Origin: Gammaproteobacteria bacterium
GTDB lineage: Bacteria > Pseudomonadota > Gammaproteobacteria > JASBUN01
Direction of reading: 5' to 3'
Assembly (NCBI GenBank): GCA_030147845.1
Contig: JASBUN010000046.1
Location: forward strand, 128,430 to 192,429
Length of the DNA stretch: 64,000 bases
Shown: piece after piece, positions 35,251 through 44,415 of the stretch
Numbering within the stretch: the first letter of the stretch is position 1
Layout of the letters: each line of letters begins with the position of its first letter
Notes under the pieces: model-generated
Seen by the model: the letters and a program-made list of their open reading frames with translations, nothing else
Told to the model about the DNA's origin: nothing
Databases searched by the model: none
Made by a program: the position numbers and the translations under genes

Positions 35251-36977
35251 AGATCCGGGCCAATCAACACGTGCAGCCGCACCGGTGTGCCCGGCTCGCT
35301 CAGCGCCCAAGCAAGATCAATCCGCACCGGACCGACCGGCGAGCGCCAACGCACGCCAAAACCAGCGCCACGCGCCAACCGGTAGTGGCTGTCATTGAAG
35401 GCATTGCCGATATCGTAGAACAAAGCGCCGCTCCAATTGCCGACAATATGACGCTCATATTCAATACTGCCGACAAGTAGGTACTTACCGCCCACGACTG
35501 CGCCGGCGGCGTCTTTCGGCCCGAGTGTTTCATAGCCGTAACCACGCACGCTTTGATCGCCGCCGGCAAAGAAACGCTTGGAGGCGGGTAATGCATTGAT
35601 GGACGAAACCACTGTCGCGCCGGCCTCGGCACGCGCGATAAAGCGGTTTTCAGCGCCCAAACTACGCACCCACTTGGCAGCCGCGCGCGCCTGAAAAAAG
35701 GAAACATCGGAAGCCAGTGCGCGCGAGCCGCCCAATAGGTCAAATTGTAAGCGCGTGCCCCGCCGTGGATAGAGTGCATCATCGGCGCGCGTACGGGTCC
35801 AGGTCACCGACGGATAAAGCAATCGCGTCTGATTGCTCTGACCTCCAATGCTGTAGTTTTCGAATTCGTAATGCAGGCCGAGCAATTCGCGCCACGAGCC
35901 GCGCGTACCGGAACGCGTGATACCGGTCTGCCAGATTCGACTGACGCGAGTAGCGGTATTTTCATCGCGGAATCCGGCTTCGAAGCCCAACCGCTCGGTT
36001 TGTGGATTCGCCAGCGGTATCAGATAGCGCAACGTGGCGCTACTCAGGCGCTGCGATAAGCGGATATCGCTGGTCGCAATATGGCCACGCGCGTTCAAGC
36101 GGCGCCAATACTGAGCGCTTACACGTGCACCGGTGTCGGTGCCGTAGCCCACGCCGAGCTTGTAATGTTGTTGCCGGCGCGGGGTGACGGTGATCACCAC
36201 CGGCATTTCGCTATTCTTGGCGTGGGCACGATCGGGTTCGACCGAAATTTGGTCGAAATAACCGGTATTGGCCAACGCCGTATACAAGTCCAACAGCTTG
36301 GCCGGATTAAATCGTTGCCCGCGCTTGAATGACAAATATCGTCGGAGCAAATCTTCGCGCAGCGTATAGGGCGTCTGGCGGAAGCTGACCGGGCCGAACC
36401 GATACAGTGGCCCACTGTCAAGACGCACCGTGATCGACGCGCGGTAGGGTTCGATTTGTACGCGGGCCGAGTGCTGGGTCAACTTCGCGTCCAGATAACC
36501 TAAATCGCGCGCGTCCCGTTGCAAAGCCTGTTTCGCGTCTTCATACGGCGCATGACGAAATACGTCACCGACATGTATCGGCAATTTTTTCACTGCGTCA
36601 GCGAGTTTCGGGTCGTCGTGACCGGCGCCACTGACTTGGATGTTAACCTTTGCGAGCCTTACCGCCGGGCCGGGATCAACTTGATAGCGTGCCGTTATAC
36701 GCTTACCGTCGACACTCAGACTCGAACGCACGCGCGCCTTGTAATAGCCAAAGGGCTGCAAAGCGCGTTTGATCTGGTCCGGAACAAGCTCGTGGAGACG
36801 CTGCACACGACTTCGCAATACTGCGGGGTTGCTGGTCTCCTTTTCGATGTCCAGATAGGCTTTGACATTGGCAAGCAGTTTTCCCCGCACACCATTGACC
36901 TGCACGCTCAGCTCGACTGCGGAGACGATCGGCGCGAATAGCGTAAGCAACAATCCAAGACAAAACCAATAACGCAT
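35247..36977 (-). CDS. tamA: TamA outer-membrane BamA-family protein
   Basis: 576 residues, normal for TamA. Signal peptide (FCLGLLLTLFAPIVSA), three POTRA domains (about residues 25-270), then the 16-strand barrel: GVGYGTDTGARVSAQYWRR, RFFAGGDQSVRGYGYETLGP (the conserved VRGY/F motif of loop 6) and a terminal strand RLHVLIGPDL. ATG at 36977. Upstream of and coupled to tamB, a typical tamAB operon. Confidence 0.93.
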   Translation of the reverse strand: MRYWFCLGLLLTLFAPIVSAVELSVQVNGVRGKLLANVKAYLDIEKETSNPAVLRSRVQRLHELVPDQIKRALQPFGYYKARVRSSLSVDGKRITARYQVDPGPAVRLAKVNIQVSGAGHDDPKLADAVKKLPIHVGDVFRHAPYEDAKQALQRDARDLGYLDAKLTQHSARVQIEPYRASITVRLDSGPLYRFGPVSFRQTPYTLREDLLRRYLSFKRGQRFNPAKLLDLYTALANTGYFDQISVEPDRAHAKNSEMPVVITVTPRRQQHYKLGVGYGTDTGARVSAQYWRRLNARGHIATSDIRLSQRLSSATLRYLIPLANPQTERLGFEAGFRDENTATRVSRIWQTGITRSGTRGSWRELLGLHYEFENYSIGGQSNQTRLLYPSVTWTRTRADDALYPRRGTRLQFDLLGGSRALASDVSFFQARAAAKWVRSLGAENRFIARAEAGATVVSSINALPASKRFFAGGDQSVRGYGYETLGPKDAAGAVVGGKYLLVGSIEYERHIVGNWSGALFYDIGNAFNDSHYRLARGAGFGVRWRSPVGPVRIDLAWALSEPGTPVRLHVLIGPDL

Positions 36978-37473
36978 CGACTTCGACTACCCCGGCCCGG
37001 ACGGCACGCTCATTCGCAACCCATGGCAGCCGCGGTCGTGTGTAATCGCCGGGCGGTAACGCCGGTCGGCACGCACGACGCGGCATTGAACACTACCGCA
37101 AATCCCTGACCGACGAGAGCTACACCGGAAATCCGGCCACTAATGACAAGAAAATGGGTCTCACAATAGCCGGAGCTACGCATCGCACCAACGCAACCAT
37201 GTTGACGGCTTGCGCGCGCCGGCGCAAGCATCACAAATTGCACCACGGATTGCATGCGCCGCGCCTTCAACGCGCTGCACGTAACTACGACAGACTATGT
37301 GATCGCTAAGCACACTAGTGCGGTGCCCGGCACCGTGATAAACAACCACGCGCCCCAAATCCCTCGCGGTTGTTGTGCTTTTGACTCAGGGGTAAGCGCG
37401 CCGGTACCGTTATGTGCGCGTGAGTTATGCGTCGCCGTATATCAGCGATACCGGCGCATCGCGTGGGCAACTT
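36978..37473. other. intergenic region, no gene recognised
   Basis: About 495 bp between tamA and the PRC-barrel gene, both on the minus strand. Open frames exist but give Arg/Ala-rich translations without motifs. It should contain the tamA promoter; no clear boxes or hairpins seen. Confidence 0.45.
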
Positions 37474-38028
37474 TCATCGTTGCCGCCGCGCCGGAGATTT
37501 TGGCACTGTCGGCTCAATGTCGGCGGTTGCGCCGTCACGCTGATCAGCGCCTTCAGCCGGCTCAAAGGCGGCAAACTCTGAACGTAAGCGTCCCTCGGTA
37601 ACGTCGATGGTTGCGTAGTCGTGACCTGGCTCTAAGTGGAGTTGATTCCAGGGCACCAAATACCGCGATTGGCCGAAGCCCAGTATGCCACCCACAGCCA
37701 CCACCGTATGAGTCACCCGCCCGTCCGGGCTAATGATGAGTTGATCAACCACGCCTATGTCGACACCGCGCTTATCGCGCACGATGAGTCCATCCAATCG
37801 GGCGGACATTAGTGAGTGCGACAGATCCGGGACGCGCTCGATCGGTGTCTGCGCCGCCTGCAGTGACGTCGGTGAAGCTTCATGCCGATGGGCGTGTCCC
37901 GGCGCGACGTTCGCCGCTACAGGCGGCGAATGCCCGGCTGTCGCGGGTGACTCGGCATAGCTGCCTGTAACCGTAAGCAACGCCACGCTGGCGCCGGCAA
38001 GGACTGTGGTATGAATCGGCTGTCTCAT
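37474..38028 (-). CDS. exported PRC-barrel protein
   Basis: 184 residues. ATG at 38028 starts a signal peptide (TTVLAGASVALLTVTGSYA). A His/Pro-rich spacer (PGHAHRHEASP) leads to a PRC-barrel: SLMSARLDGLIVRDKRGVDI, GVVDQLIISPDGRVTHTVV, GFGQSRYLVPWNQL and YATIDVTEGRL. PRC-barrels are small beta domains that bind protein or RNA; exported ones are common near stress genes, as here with the small lipoprotein and DUF1328 gene. Confidence 0.8.
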   Translation of the reverse strand: MRQPIHTTVLAGASVALLTVTGSYAESPATAGHSPPVAANVAPGHAHRHEASPTSLQAAQTPIERVPDLSHSLMSARLDGLIVRDKRGVDIGVVDQLIISPDGRVTHTVVAVGGILGFGQSRYLVPWNQLHLEPGHDYATIDVTEGRLRSEFAAFEPAEGADQRDGATADIEPTVPKSPARRQR

Positions 38029-38753
38029 AAATAAATCATGTCCTTCGTTTGCGCAAAGCACGCCATCGAGTGCGCGTCAAAGCGGTTTTCGTTGTGCCGA
38101 TTTCATGATCGGATACCTAAGGCGGCGCAAGTAGGTCGAAAGTCGGCGGCTCGCCGGTCATGGAGCAAAGCCCATGCCAACCGATAATGTGATGTAAAAA
38201 CAATTGGTTATGTTTTTGTTGCGGTATCGAGTCGGTTGCCTTCGTTGTCATACGACGACGCACCGGCCGACGCTATCGATTAAGAAATTGAATTTAATAG
38301 AGTTTATAGTGTTGCTTAGGTCGTCCGGGAGACGGCACTTTAGCGCCAGCGCGCCGGGCCGACGCAGATTTCGCCGACATCGAAGCGTGTTACACGCAGT
38401 CCGTCGCCATCCAGCAACGTTGATAATCGAGCGCAAAACCCGTCGTATTACAAGTTATAGAGTGCCGAAACCTCTCCAACCGCATGCCCATCGTTACCGT
38501 ATGACGACGCGCAACACGCTGTAATCACGCTTCAATTTTCTTATCAGGTTGTATTGCCTTGTTTTCTAGTATTGGTACGGCTATTGCTTTTAGGTACCGA
38601 TAGGGAAGCGTTGCGACCCAAACACGGGAAATCACCACCCGCGTAACGGTCCGAGTCGGTAGGTCAGGTAATGCGCGGCAATAGCCTATTAGGCTGACTG
38701 CGTCAGGCTCGACCAACAGCAGGTGTAATTCAAATTGTTTACTGGAGGTTAAA
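38029..38753. other. intergenic region with a 13-bp palindrome
   Basis: About 725 bp without a convincing gene. It contains an AT-rich section (38190-38320). A perfect palindrome AGCCTA-T-TAGGCT at 38683-38695 lies 58 bp before the lipoprotein start and could be an operator. No tRNA found. Confidence 0.5.
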
Positions 38754-38930
38754 ATGAAAATCGCATGGAAATGGTTGGCCGTCGTTACGCTTGCGAGCGC
38801 ATTTCTGGTCGGCTGCAACAATGAGGGGCCGGCCGAACGAGCCGGGAAAAAGATCGATAACGCCGCAGCGGAAGCGGGTCATCAGATTGAAAAAGCCGGC
38901 GACAAAATTCAGGACAAGGCCAACCCGTAA
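38754..38930 (+). CDS. small lipoprotein
   Basis: 58 residues. ATG at 38754 follows a strong GGAGG site (38744-38748). MKIAWKWLAVVTLASAFLVG is a lipoprotein signal followed by the lipobox Cys (FLVGC). The mature part is a short amphipathic Ala/Lys/Glu/Asp helix with repeated motifs AGKKIDNA and AGDKIQDK, like the entericidin-type or 'KID' repeat lipoproteins induced by stress. The DUF1328 gene follows after 45 bp. Confidence 0.85.
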   Translation: MKIAWKWLAVVTLASAFLVGCNNEGPAERAGKKIDNAAAEAGHQIEKAGDKIQDKANP

Positions 38931-38975
38931 GCGGTTGGCTGGCACCCCACGCACTTTCACACAAGGAGTTTTATC

Positions 38976-39140
38976 ATGTTAAGTTGGGCGCTGACGTTTC
39001 TGATCATCGCTATCATCGCCGGAGTTTTTGGCTTTGGTGGTATCGCCGGTACGGCCGCCTGGATTGCTCAGGTGTTGTTCGTTCTCTTCCTCGTGCTGTT
39101 TGTCATTTTTCTACTCGTCGGCCGTCGACCGCCGCTATGA
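38976..39140 (+). CDS. DUF1328 small membrane protein
   Basis: 54 residues with two hydrophobic helices: [20 protein letters not shown] and [17 protein letters not shown]. Starts MLSWALTFL and ends GRRPPL, matching the DUF1328 (YtjA-like) family. AAGGAG lies upstream of ATG 38976. Function unknown; the family is commonly grouped with stress-response loci. Likely cotranscribed with the lipoprotein. Confidence 0.9.
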   Translation: MLSWALTFLIIAIIAGVFGFGGIAGTAAWIAQVLFVLFLVLFVIFLLVGRRPPL

Positions 39141-39324
39141 AGCATGGCCGCAAATTTGGTCGCGTTGTTTCCGCTGTGTCCAGATTTTCGCGGTTGGCAT
39201 AGCACGGAAATATGCAGGACGGTTCGCCCACGGCAATTCGCCGGGGCGAACCTGCACGCGGTTCACTTAACACTTGCCAGAACCGTGTTACAGCGTGGCG
39301 GGCAGCGTTCTCAAGCGAGCGGCG

Positions 39325-39756
39325 TTAGCGCTTCGCGGTAGCATCACTCAGCGCGGGTAACTCTCGAGCCAAGGTCTGTACGATAGGACAATGCGCCGCG
39401 TCCGTACCCGCGTGACAAGACTGGATCAATTGGTCGAGGGTCGCATGTAAGGCCTGTAAATCTCGAATTTGGGTTTCAATCTGCGTTCGTTTTTTTTCCG
39501 CCCGGGCGCGGACGTCTTTGCAGTGGCCATCACCGAACTCCAACAACTCGCCGATCTCTTGTAATCGAAATCCGAGTTGTTGCGCACGCTTGATAAAACG
39601 GATCCGGTCAACCACTGTCGCCGGATAGCGGCGAAAGCTCCGCAAGGGTTTGGGCGGCTCGCTTACCAAACCCACCCGCTGGTAGTAGCGCACGGTCTCG
39701 ATATTCACTCCCGCCAGGCGCGCAACATGACCAATGGTCAGCGGCGAATTATTCAT
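39325..39756 (-). CDS. MerR-family metal-responsive regulator (MerR/Hg type)
   Basis: 143 residues. HTH start LTIGHVARLAGVNIETVRYYQRVG, then a dimerisation helix. Three Cys match the metal site of MerR: GHCKDV, SCHAGT and HCPIVQTL, so Hg2+ (or another thiophilic metal) is the likely ligand. ATG at 39756 is chosen: GGTGGAG lies shortly upstream, while the more distal TTG at 39780 has none. Its own promoter region has a 19-bp spacer and dyad. No merTPA genes are in the window. Confidence 0.85.
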   Translation of the reverse strand: MNNSPLTIGHVARLAGVNIETVRYYQRVGLVSEPPKPLRSFRRYPATVVDRIRFIKRAQQLGFRLQEIGELLEFGDGHCKDVRARAEKKRTQIETQIRDLQALHATLDQLIQSCHAGTDAAHCPIVQTLARELPALSDATAKR

Positions 39757-39786
39757 TGTCGCACTCCACCTTGATTCCAATCAGTG

Positions 39787-39817
39787 AGCCTAACCCGTGC
39801 CCTGGGTACGGCGTCAA
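39787..39817 (-). promoter_or_regulatory. MerR-type promoter with 19-bp spacer and operator dyad
   Basis: On the minus strand, -35 TTGACG (39812-39817), a 19-bp spacer, -10 TAGGCT (39787-39792). The spacer holds a near-perfect dyad CCGTACCCA-GGGCACGG (39795-39811). The overlong spacer with a centred dyad is the hallmark of promoters controlled by MerR-family regulators. It points at the regulator gene itself, giving autoregulation; no + strand metal gene is seen. Confidence 0.7.
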
Positions 39818-40034
39818 GCGTGGCGCCCGCATCCAGCACCGTAACCTCGGCCAGCCGCCAGATCAAACCCCACGCAGCCATATATGCTATTGATTTAAAA
39901 ATGTTCTTTTTTGCTCAATTGGCGCGGCCGGGCTTTATGGGCGGTACTTTTAATTACGCTTTGTCCATCTGTCATGTGATCGCCATTTTCCTGTTCCAAT
40001 CTAAACGCATCCCACGTAAGCTTTGACCCACTGC

Positions 40035-40062
40035 TTGACGTGGGAATTTTTTCCACTAAAGT
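40035..40062 (+). promoter_or_regulatory. candidate promoter of the polysaccharide cluster
   Basis: TTGACG (40035-40040), 16-bp spacer, TAAAGT (40057-40062). The spacer contains an inverted repeat GTGGGAA-TTTT-TTCCAC (40040-40056, one bulged G) that could bind a repressor. About 75 bp of leader would precede ATG 40145. Confidence 0.45.
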
Positions 40063-40144
40063 CTAATACGCGCTGCGGGTAGTTTTGAGGGGAACGGACG
40101 CATCGAAGTTAATGCGGCATTTAGGCACACAGGGAGATCGCCGT

Positions 40145-41773
40145 ATGCACGATTATTTGGACACGGACCACCACCCTCGAAATCGTGGCGAGCGGAAACA
40201 CACGGGTACCCACCTCCCCGCCGCGCTTGGCGCCGGCCCTCTGCGCGAAGACCAGTTCGGGCTGCATGCCGACTGCGGTCATCTTACCGGGCAGGCGATT
40301 CGAATCTACTCGACCGACGGTTCGCGGACCTTATGCCTCGACTGCTGGCGCTCGCAGCGCCGATTTTCCGCCTCGATCCGGCGCTACTCCCATGCCGGCA
40401 TCGCGGTTCGCAGAGCGGATATGAACGAACACGTCAGCGGACGCGTTAGCGCACACAGCGCCACGCCGGCAACCGCACTTCACCAAGTGAACGCCGGCGC
40501 AATGCAACCTCGCTCTGCCCGGCACCAGCCGATCTGGACCGACGCGCCGGCGAAACAACCGAAGGTTCTACTTTATTCGCATGATACCTACGGCCTCGGC
40601 CACTTGCGCCGCAACCTGGCTATCGCCGAACAGCTTCTCGAGCACGCCTCGCCATTTTCGGTCTTGTTACTGACCGGGTCACCCGTCATCACAACGTGGC
40701 CACTTCCCGTCGGCCTGAAAGTGCAGTCCCTCCCACCCGTAATCAAGGTTGCCGCTGAAAAATACGCCTCACGCGACAACGATGAGATATTCCCCATGGT
40801 CAAGGGCTATCGCGAAGCCTTGATTATGAAGAGCGTCATTCATTATCGCCCTGACGTCATACTTATCGATCATGCCCCAGCGGGCATGAACGGCGAACTA
40901 CTCGCGGCGCTTTCACTCGTACGCCGTGAGATGCCCGACACACGCGTCGTGCTTGGCCTTCGCGATATTATCGACGAACCCAAGGTGGTACGCGCGCTGT
41001 GGGAAGAACAGGAAATCTACGCACTTTTGGATCGCGCCTACCACAACGTCCTGGTCTACGGTAGCCGTAACCTGTTCGATGTTGTACGCGAATATCATCT
41101 GCCGGAGCGCATTGCCGCCAAAATTAGTTACTGCGGCTATATCACCAGAGATAGCCGTAGTGCCGAAACCAAACCGCGTGCGGCAGACGCCCATCCGCCT
41201 ACGCTACCAGCAAAACAACCCATCATATTAGTGACCGCCGGCGGTGGCGGCGATGGCCACTTCATGATGGATGCATACGTACGCGCGCTGGATCAGATGC
41301 CGAATGGCTTCGCACAGAGCATTGTTGTCACCGGTCCACTAATGCCTACGCACGAACGAGAAACGCTTGAACGCGCAGTCGTCCACCGTTCGGATGTCAG
41401 AATCATACCGTGCGCTACCGATATGATCGACCTCATGCAGCGCGCCGATCTGATCATTGCTATGGGTGGCTACAATACCAGCGCAGAAATTTTAGCGACC
41501 GGGAAACCGGCCATCGTGGTACCGCGCGCTGCACCACGGGCGGAGCAACGGATGCGTGCGGAATTATTAGCCAAGCTCGGTTTGCTCTGGGCCGTGCAAC
41601 CCGACCAAGATCTGGCCGCGCAGCTAAGCGCTCTCATCCCTTCCATACTGTCCGGCACACGTCCCCGGCGCCAAACCGGTGCTGCGGTAGATCTTGGGGG
41701 CGCACATCGCGTCTGCGCGGTGTTGGAACAGTTGATCGACACCCGACTTCCCGCCCGGGAGAGTCTGTCATGA
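40145..41773 (+). CDS. MurG-like glycosyltransferase with N-terminal Cys-rich part
   Basis: 542 residues from ATG 40145 (GGGAGA upstream). Residues about 35-80 include HADCGHLTG and RTLCLDCWRSQRR, a possible C/H zinc-binding knuckle not usual in glycosyltransferases. The rest is a GT-B fold: VLLYSHDTYGLGHLRRNLAIAE, VILIDHAPAG, a Gly-rich TAGGGGDGHFM and IIAMGGYNTSAEILATGKPAIVVPR (donor-binding motif of MurG-type enzymes). Probably adds a sugar to a lipid- or protein-linked acceptor in exopolysaccharide synthesis. The stop overlaps the next start (ATGA). Confidence 0.82.
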   Translation: MHDYLDTDHHPRNRGERKHTGTHLPAALGAGPLREDQFGLHADCGHLTGQAIRIYSTDGSRTLCLDCWRSQRRFSASIRRYSHAGIAVRRADMNEHVSGRVSAHSATPATALHQVNAGAMQPRSARHQPIWTDAPAKQPKVLLYSHDTYGLGHLRRNLAIAEQLLEHASPFSVLLLTGSPVITTWPLPVGLKVQSLPPVIKVAAEKYASRDNDEIFPMVKGYREALIMKSVIHYRPDVILIDHAPAGMNGELLAALSLVRREMPDTRVVLGLRDIIDEPKVVRALWEEQEIYALLDRAYHNVLVYGSRNLFDVVREYHLPERIAAKISYCGYITRDSRSAETKPRAADAHPPTLPAKQPIILVTAGGGGDGHFMMDAYVRALDQMPNGFAQSIVVTGPLMPTHERETLERAVVHRSDVRIIPCATDMIDLMQRADLIIAMGGYNTSAEILATGKPAIVVPRAAPRAEQRMRAELLAKLGLLWAVQPDQDLAAQLSALIPSILSGTRPRRQTGAAVDLGGAHRVCAVLEQLIDTRLPARESLS

Positions 41774-43077
41774 GCGACACGAGACCATCACCGCGCACCA
41801 TTGGATATCTCTTGAAACGCTACCCGCGTCTTTCCGAAACCTTCATCTTAAACGAAATTCGCGCCTTGGAACGCCTCGGAGTCACGCTGCATATTTTCTC
41901 TCTGCTCCAGCCGGAACCGGCGCCACGGCATCCAACCCTCAAGGAAGTTCAGGCTCATGTGACTTATTTACCCCAGCACCTGGTACAAAAAATAGCCGCC
42001 GTCGCCGCTGCCCATACAGCCATGGTGAGAGCCCATCCATGGCGCTATTTACGCACGATTGCGGTGACGTTGTGGTGGTCGAGACGCGTGTGGCGACTGT
42101 TCAGCGTGTGGAAACAATTTCTACGCGCCGGCTTCATCGCCGATCAATGTCGGCGCGCCGGGATCGAACATCTACACGCGCACTTCGCCAATACACCAGC
42201 GGCGGTTGCACAACTCGCGAGCGTCATGAGCGGCATTCCCTACAGTTTTACCACGCACGCGAAGGATCTTTATCTAACGCGCAAAAAGGTACTTCGTAAG
42301 CGAATAGGATCTGCCACCTTTGTGGCGACGTGCACGCGCTACAACGTTGATTATCTACGTACCCTGTTGCCGGAGAATGAGCAGCACAAGGTGCATCTGA
42401 TCTACCACGGCATTGACTTTCTTGCCTTCGAATCGGATATCGATCATGAACCTTGCTGCGACGCCTGTTCGCTGATTCTGTCTGTCGGCCGTCTAGTGCC
42501 GAAGAAAGGCATGGCCGATTTAATTGCAGCGTGCAGCGTATTGCAGGCCCGCGGGATCGAATTCCGCTGCGACATTGTCGGTCAGGGACCGCTATCGGCG
42601 GCGTTGCAGGCGCAGATCGAAAGTCTCGGCTTGCAGCGTAGCGTACGCTTGCTCGGCGCAATGGCGCACGATCGCTTAATTCAACACTATCATCATGCCG
42701 ATGTATTCGCACTTTCTCCCCATATTACCGAGGACGGCGATCGCGATGGCATTCCGAATGTGCTGGCCGAGGCAATGGCCGCCGGCTTACCGGTTGTCAC
42801 GACGTCGGTGTCGGGAATTCCGGAGCTAGTCGAAGACGGCAAAACCGGCTTGTTGGTCGCGGCGCATGACGTTGACGCCTTGGCTGACGCCCTCCAACGG
42901 CTGTTGAGCAACCATCGGCTGGGACAAATGCTGTCCAGCGCGGCACGTGCACGACTAAAACAAGACTTCGACTGTTGGGAGACCGCCAGGGCGCTATGTG
43001 CACTGTTACCGGGGGCAAAAGTAGCACACATGGCCTATGCATCGACTTCATCACGGCAACTTACCGACAACACCTGA
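41770..43077 (+). CDS. family 4 glycosyltransferase
   Basis: 435 residues, GT-B fold. Starts MSDTRPSPRTIGYLLKRYPR; HLHAHFANTPAAVAQLAS; LILSVGRLVPKKGMADLIAA (donor domain start); and the GT4 catalytic EX7E-type segment DRDGIPNVLAEAMAAGLPVV followed by GIPELVEDGKTGLLV. ATG overlaps the preceding stop, so the genes are translationally coupled. Part of the polysaccharide cluster; sugar specificity unknown. Confidence 0.88.
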   Translation: MSDTRPSPRTIGYLLKRYPRLSETFILNEIRALERLGVTLHIFSLLQPEPAPRHPTLKEVQAHVTYLPQHLVQKIAAVAAAHTAMVRAHPWRYLRTIAVTLWWSRRVWRLFSVWKQFLRAGFIADQCRRAGIEHLHAHFANTPAAVAQLASVMSGIPYSFTTHAKDLYLTRKKVLRKRIGSATFVATCTRYNVDYLRTLLPENEQHKVHLIYHGIDFLAFESDIDHEPCCDACSLILSVGRLVPKKGMADLIAACSVLQARGIEFRCDIVGQGPLSAALQAQIESLGLQRSVRLLGAMAHDRLIQHYHHADVFALSPHITEDGDRDGIPNVLAEAMAAGLPVVTTSVSGIPELVEDGKTGLLVAAHDVDALADALQRLLSNHRLGQMLSSAARARLKQDFDCWETARALCALLPGAKVAHMAYASTSSRQLTDNT

Positions 43078-43164
43078 ATCGTCCATACCCAGGTATGCCT
43101 GAACAACGCTTACAAATTCTCAATGACTTTCGCTCACGGTGCGGAGAGGGCTCGGGCTAAATCC

Positions 43165-44415
43165 ATGCGAATTGCCTATCTCAACGCCGACCGCGGCATT
43201 CCGATACTAGGTGACAAGGGCGCGTCGGTGCATGTGCGTGAATTTATCACCGCTTTGGCGGGATGGGATAACGAAGTAACCTTATTTTGTGCACAACGCG
43301 GTAGCGGCAACCCAAGCCCACCGGCGCAAATTGTAGAGTTAGCGCCGTCAAACACACGCGGCGAAATCGACCACGAAAGTGACCGGTTGTGCGTTCCTCA
43401 TTCCGACTCGGATCGCACGCTTCGCCTTGAGCTGGCAGGGCTCGCCTATGACCGCACACTATGCCGGCGCGTGCTAGCAAAGATAAACGAAACCGGAAAC
43501 CCTCCCCAACTACTGTACGAACGCTACGCCCTGTTCCACCGCGCCGGCATTGATATCGCCGCGGCGCTCGGCATCCCGCGCGTGCTGGAAGTGAACGCGC
43601 CGCTGGTCGAAGAGCAGGAACGTTTCAGGGGACTCAGGCTGAAACAGATTGCCGAAATGATCGAAACACAAACGTTCACGGCCGCACATCATATTATCGC
43701 GGTATCTGAGGCCGTACGCGATCATGTACTGACGCACGGAGTACCGGCCGAGCGTGTCAGCGTATTCGCCAACGGTGTAGATACCACTCGATTCCATCCC
43801 GAGGTCGACGGTACTGACATACGCACGCGTTATGGGCTAGGCGATCGACCGGTTATCGGTTTCGTCGGCAGTTTCAAACCGTGGCATGGTCTGGATTTTC
43901 TTCTCGATGGCTTCATTGACGTCCTTCGCCATCATCCATCGGCCGCGCTGTTTGCAGTAGGCGACGGCCCAGGACTGAATGACATGCGTACATGCGCGAC
44001 GCAAAGCGGAATCGCCGATAGTGTCGTGTTTTCCGGCCGCATCGCCTACGCCGATGTACCGCGCTACTTAGCGGCCATGGATATCACCGCAGCGCCCTAT
44101 CCCGCGCAGAGCGACTTTTACTTCTCACCGTTAAAAGTCGTTGAATCACTGGCGGCCGGTCGCCCGGTTGTCGCGCCACGCATCGGCCAACTCACGACGC
44201 TGCTGCATGACGGTGAAACCGGAGTGTTATTTACGCCCGGTGACAAGAGCGGATTTTCTGCAGCCATTGTGACGTTGTTAAATGATCGTCGCGCCTTACG
44301 CTCAATGACCCGGAAGGCGCGGATGGCGGCCGAGGCCAACTTTAGCTGGAGCGGAATTGCACGTCGGGTTTTGGACATCATGAACGTGCCTCACTACGTG
44401 GGCCACGTCTCGTGA
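43165..44415 (+). CDS. family 4 glycosyltransferase
   Basis: 416 residues. ATG at 43165 gives MRIAYLNADRGIPILGDKGA, the expected first strand and Gly loop; the frame is open to 43123, but those residues look leader-like. ISVSEAVRDHVLTHGVPAERV-type segment, PVIGFVGSFKPWHGLDFLLDG, and FSPLKVVESLAAGRPVVAP carrying the GT4 Glu. Its stop overlaps the GTG start of the ABC transporter, so the products are made together. Confidence 0.88.
   Translation: MRIAYLNADRGIPILGDKGASVHVREFITALAGWDNEVTLFCAQRGSGNPSPPAQIVELAPSNTRGEIDHESDRLCVPHSDSDRTLRLELAGLAYDRTLCRRVLAKINETGNPPQLLYERYALFHRAGIDIAAALGIPRVLEVNAPLVEEQERFRGLRLKQIAEMIETQTFTAAHHIIAVSEAVRDHVLTHGVPAERVSVFANGVDTTRFHPEVDGTDIRTRYGLGDRPVIGFVGSFKPWHGLDFLLDGFIDVLRHHPSAALFAVGDGPGLNDMRTCATQSGIADSVVFSGRIAYADVPRYLAAMDITAAPYPAQSDFYFSPLKVVESLAAGRPVVAPRIGQLTTLLHDGETGVLFTPGDKSGFSAAIVTLLNDRRALRSMTRKARMAAEANFSWSGIARRVLDIMNVPHYVGHVS

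Noticed and set aside
39784-40026. 80-codon + strand frame opposite merR, candidate mer gene
   Set aside because: No MerT/MerP/MerA motifs (no GMTCxxC, no paired Cys in membrane helices); no ribosome site.
41410-41769. N-terminal extension of the second glycosyltransferase
   Set aside because: The open frame overlaps the first glycosyltransferase; the ATG at 41770 with ATGA coupling and a family-like start is preferred.
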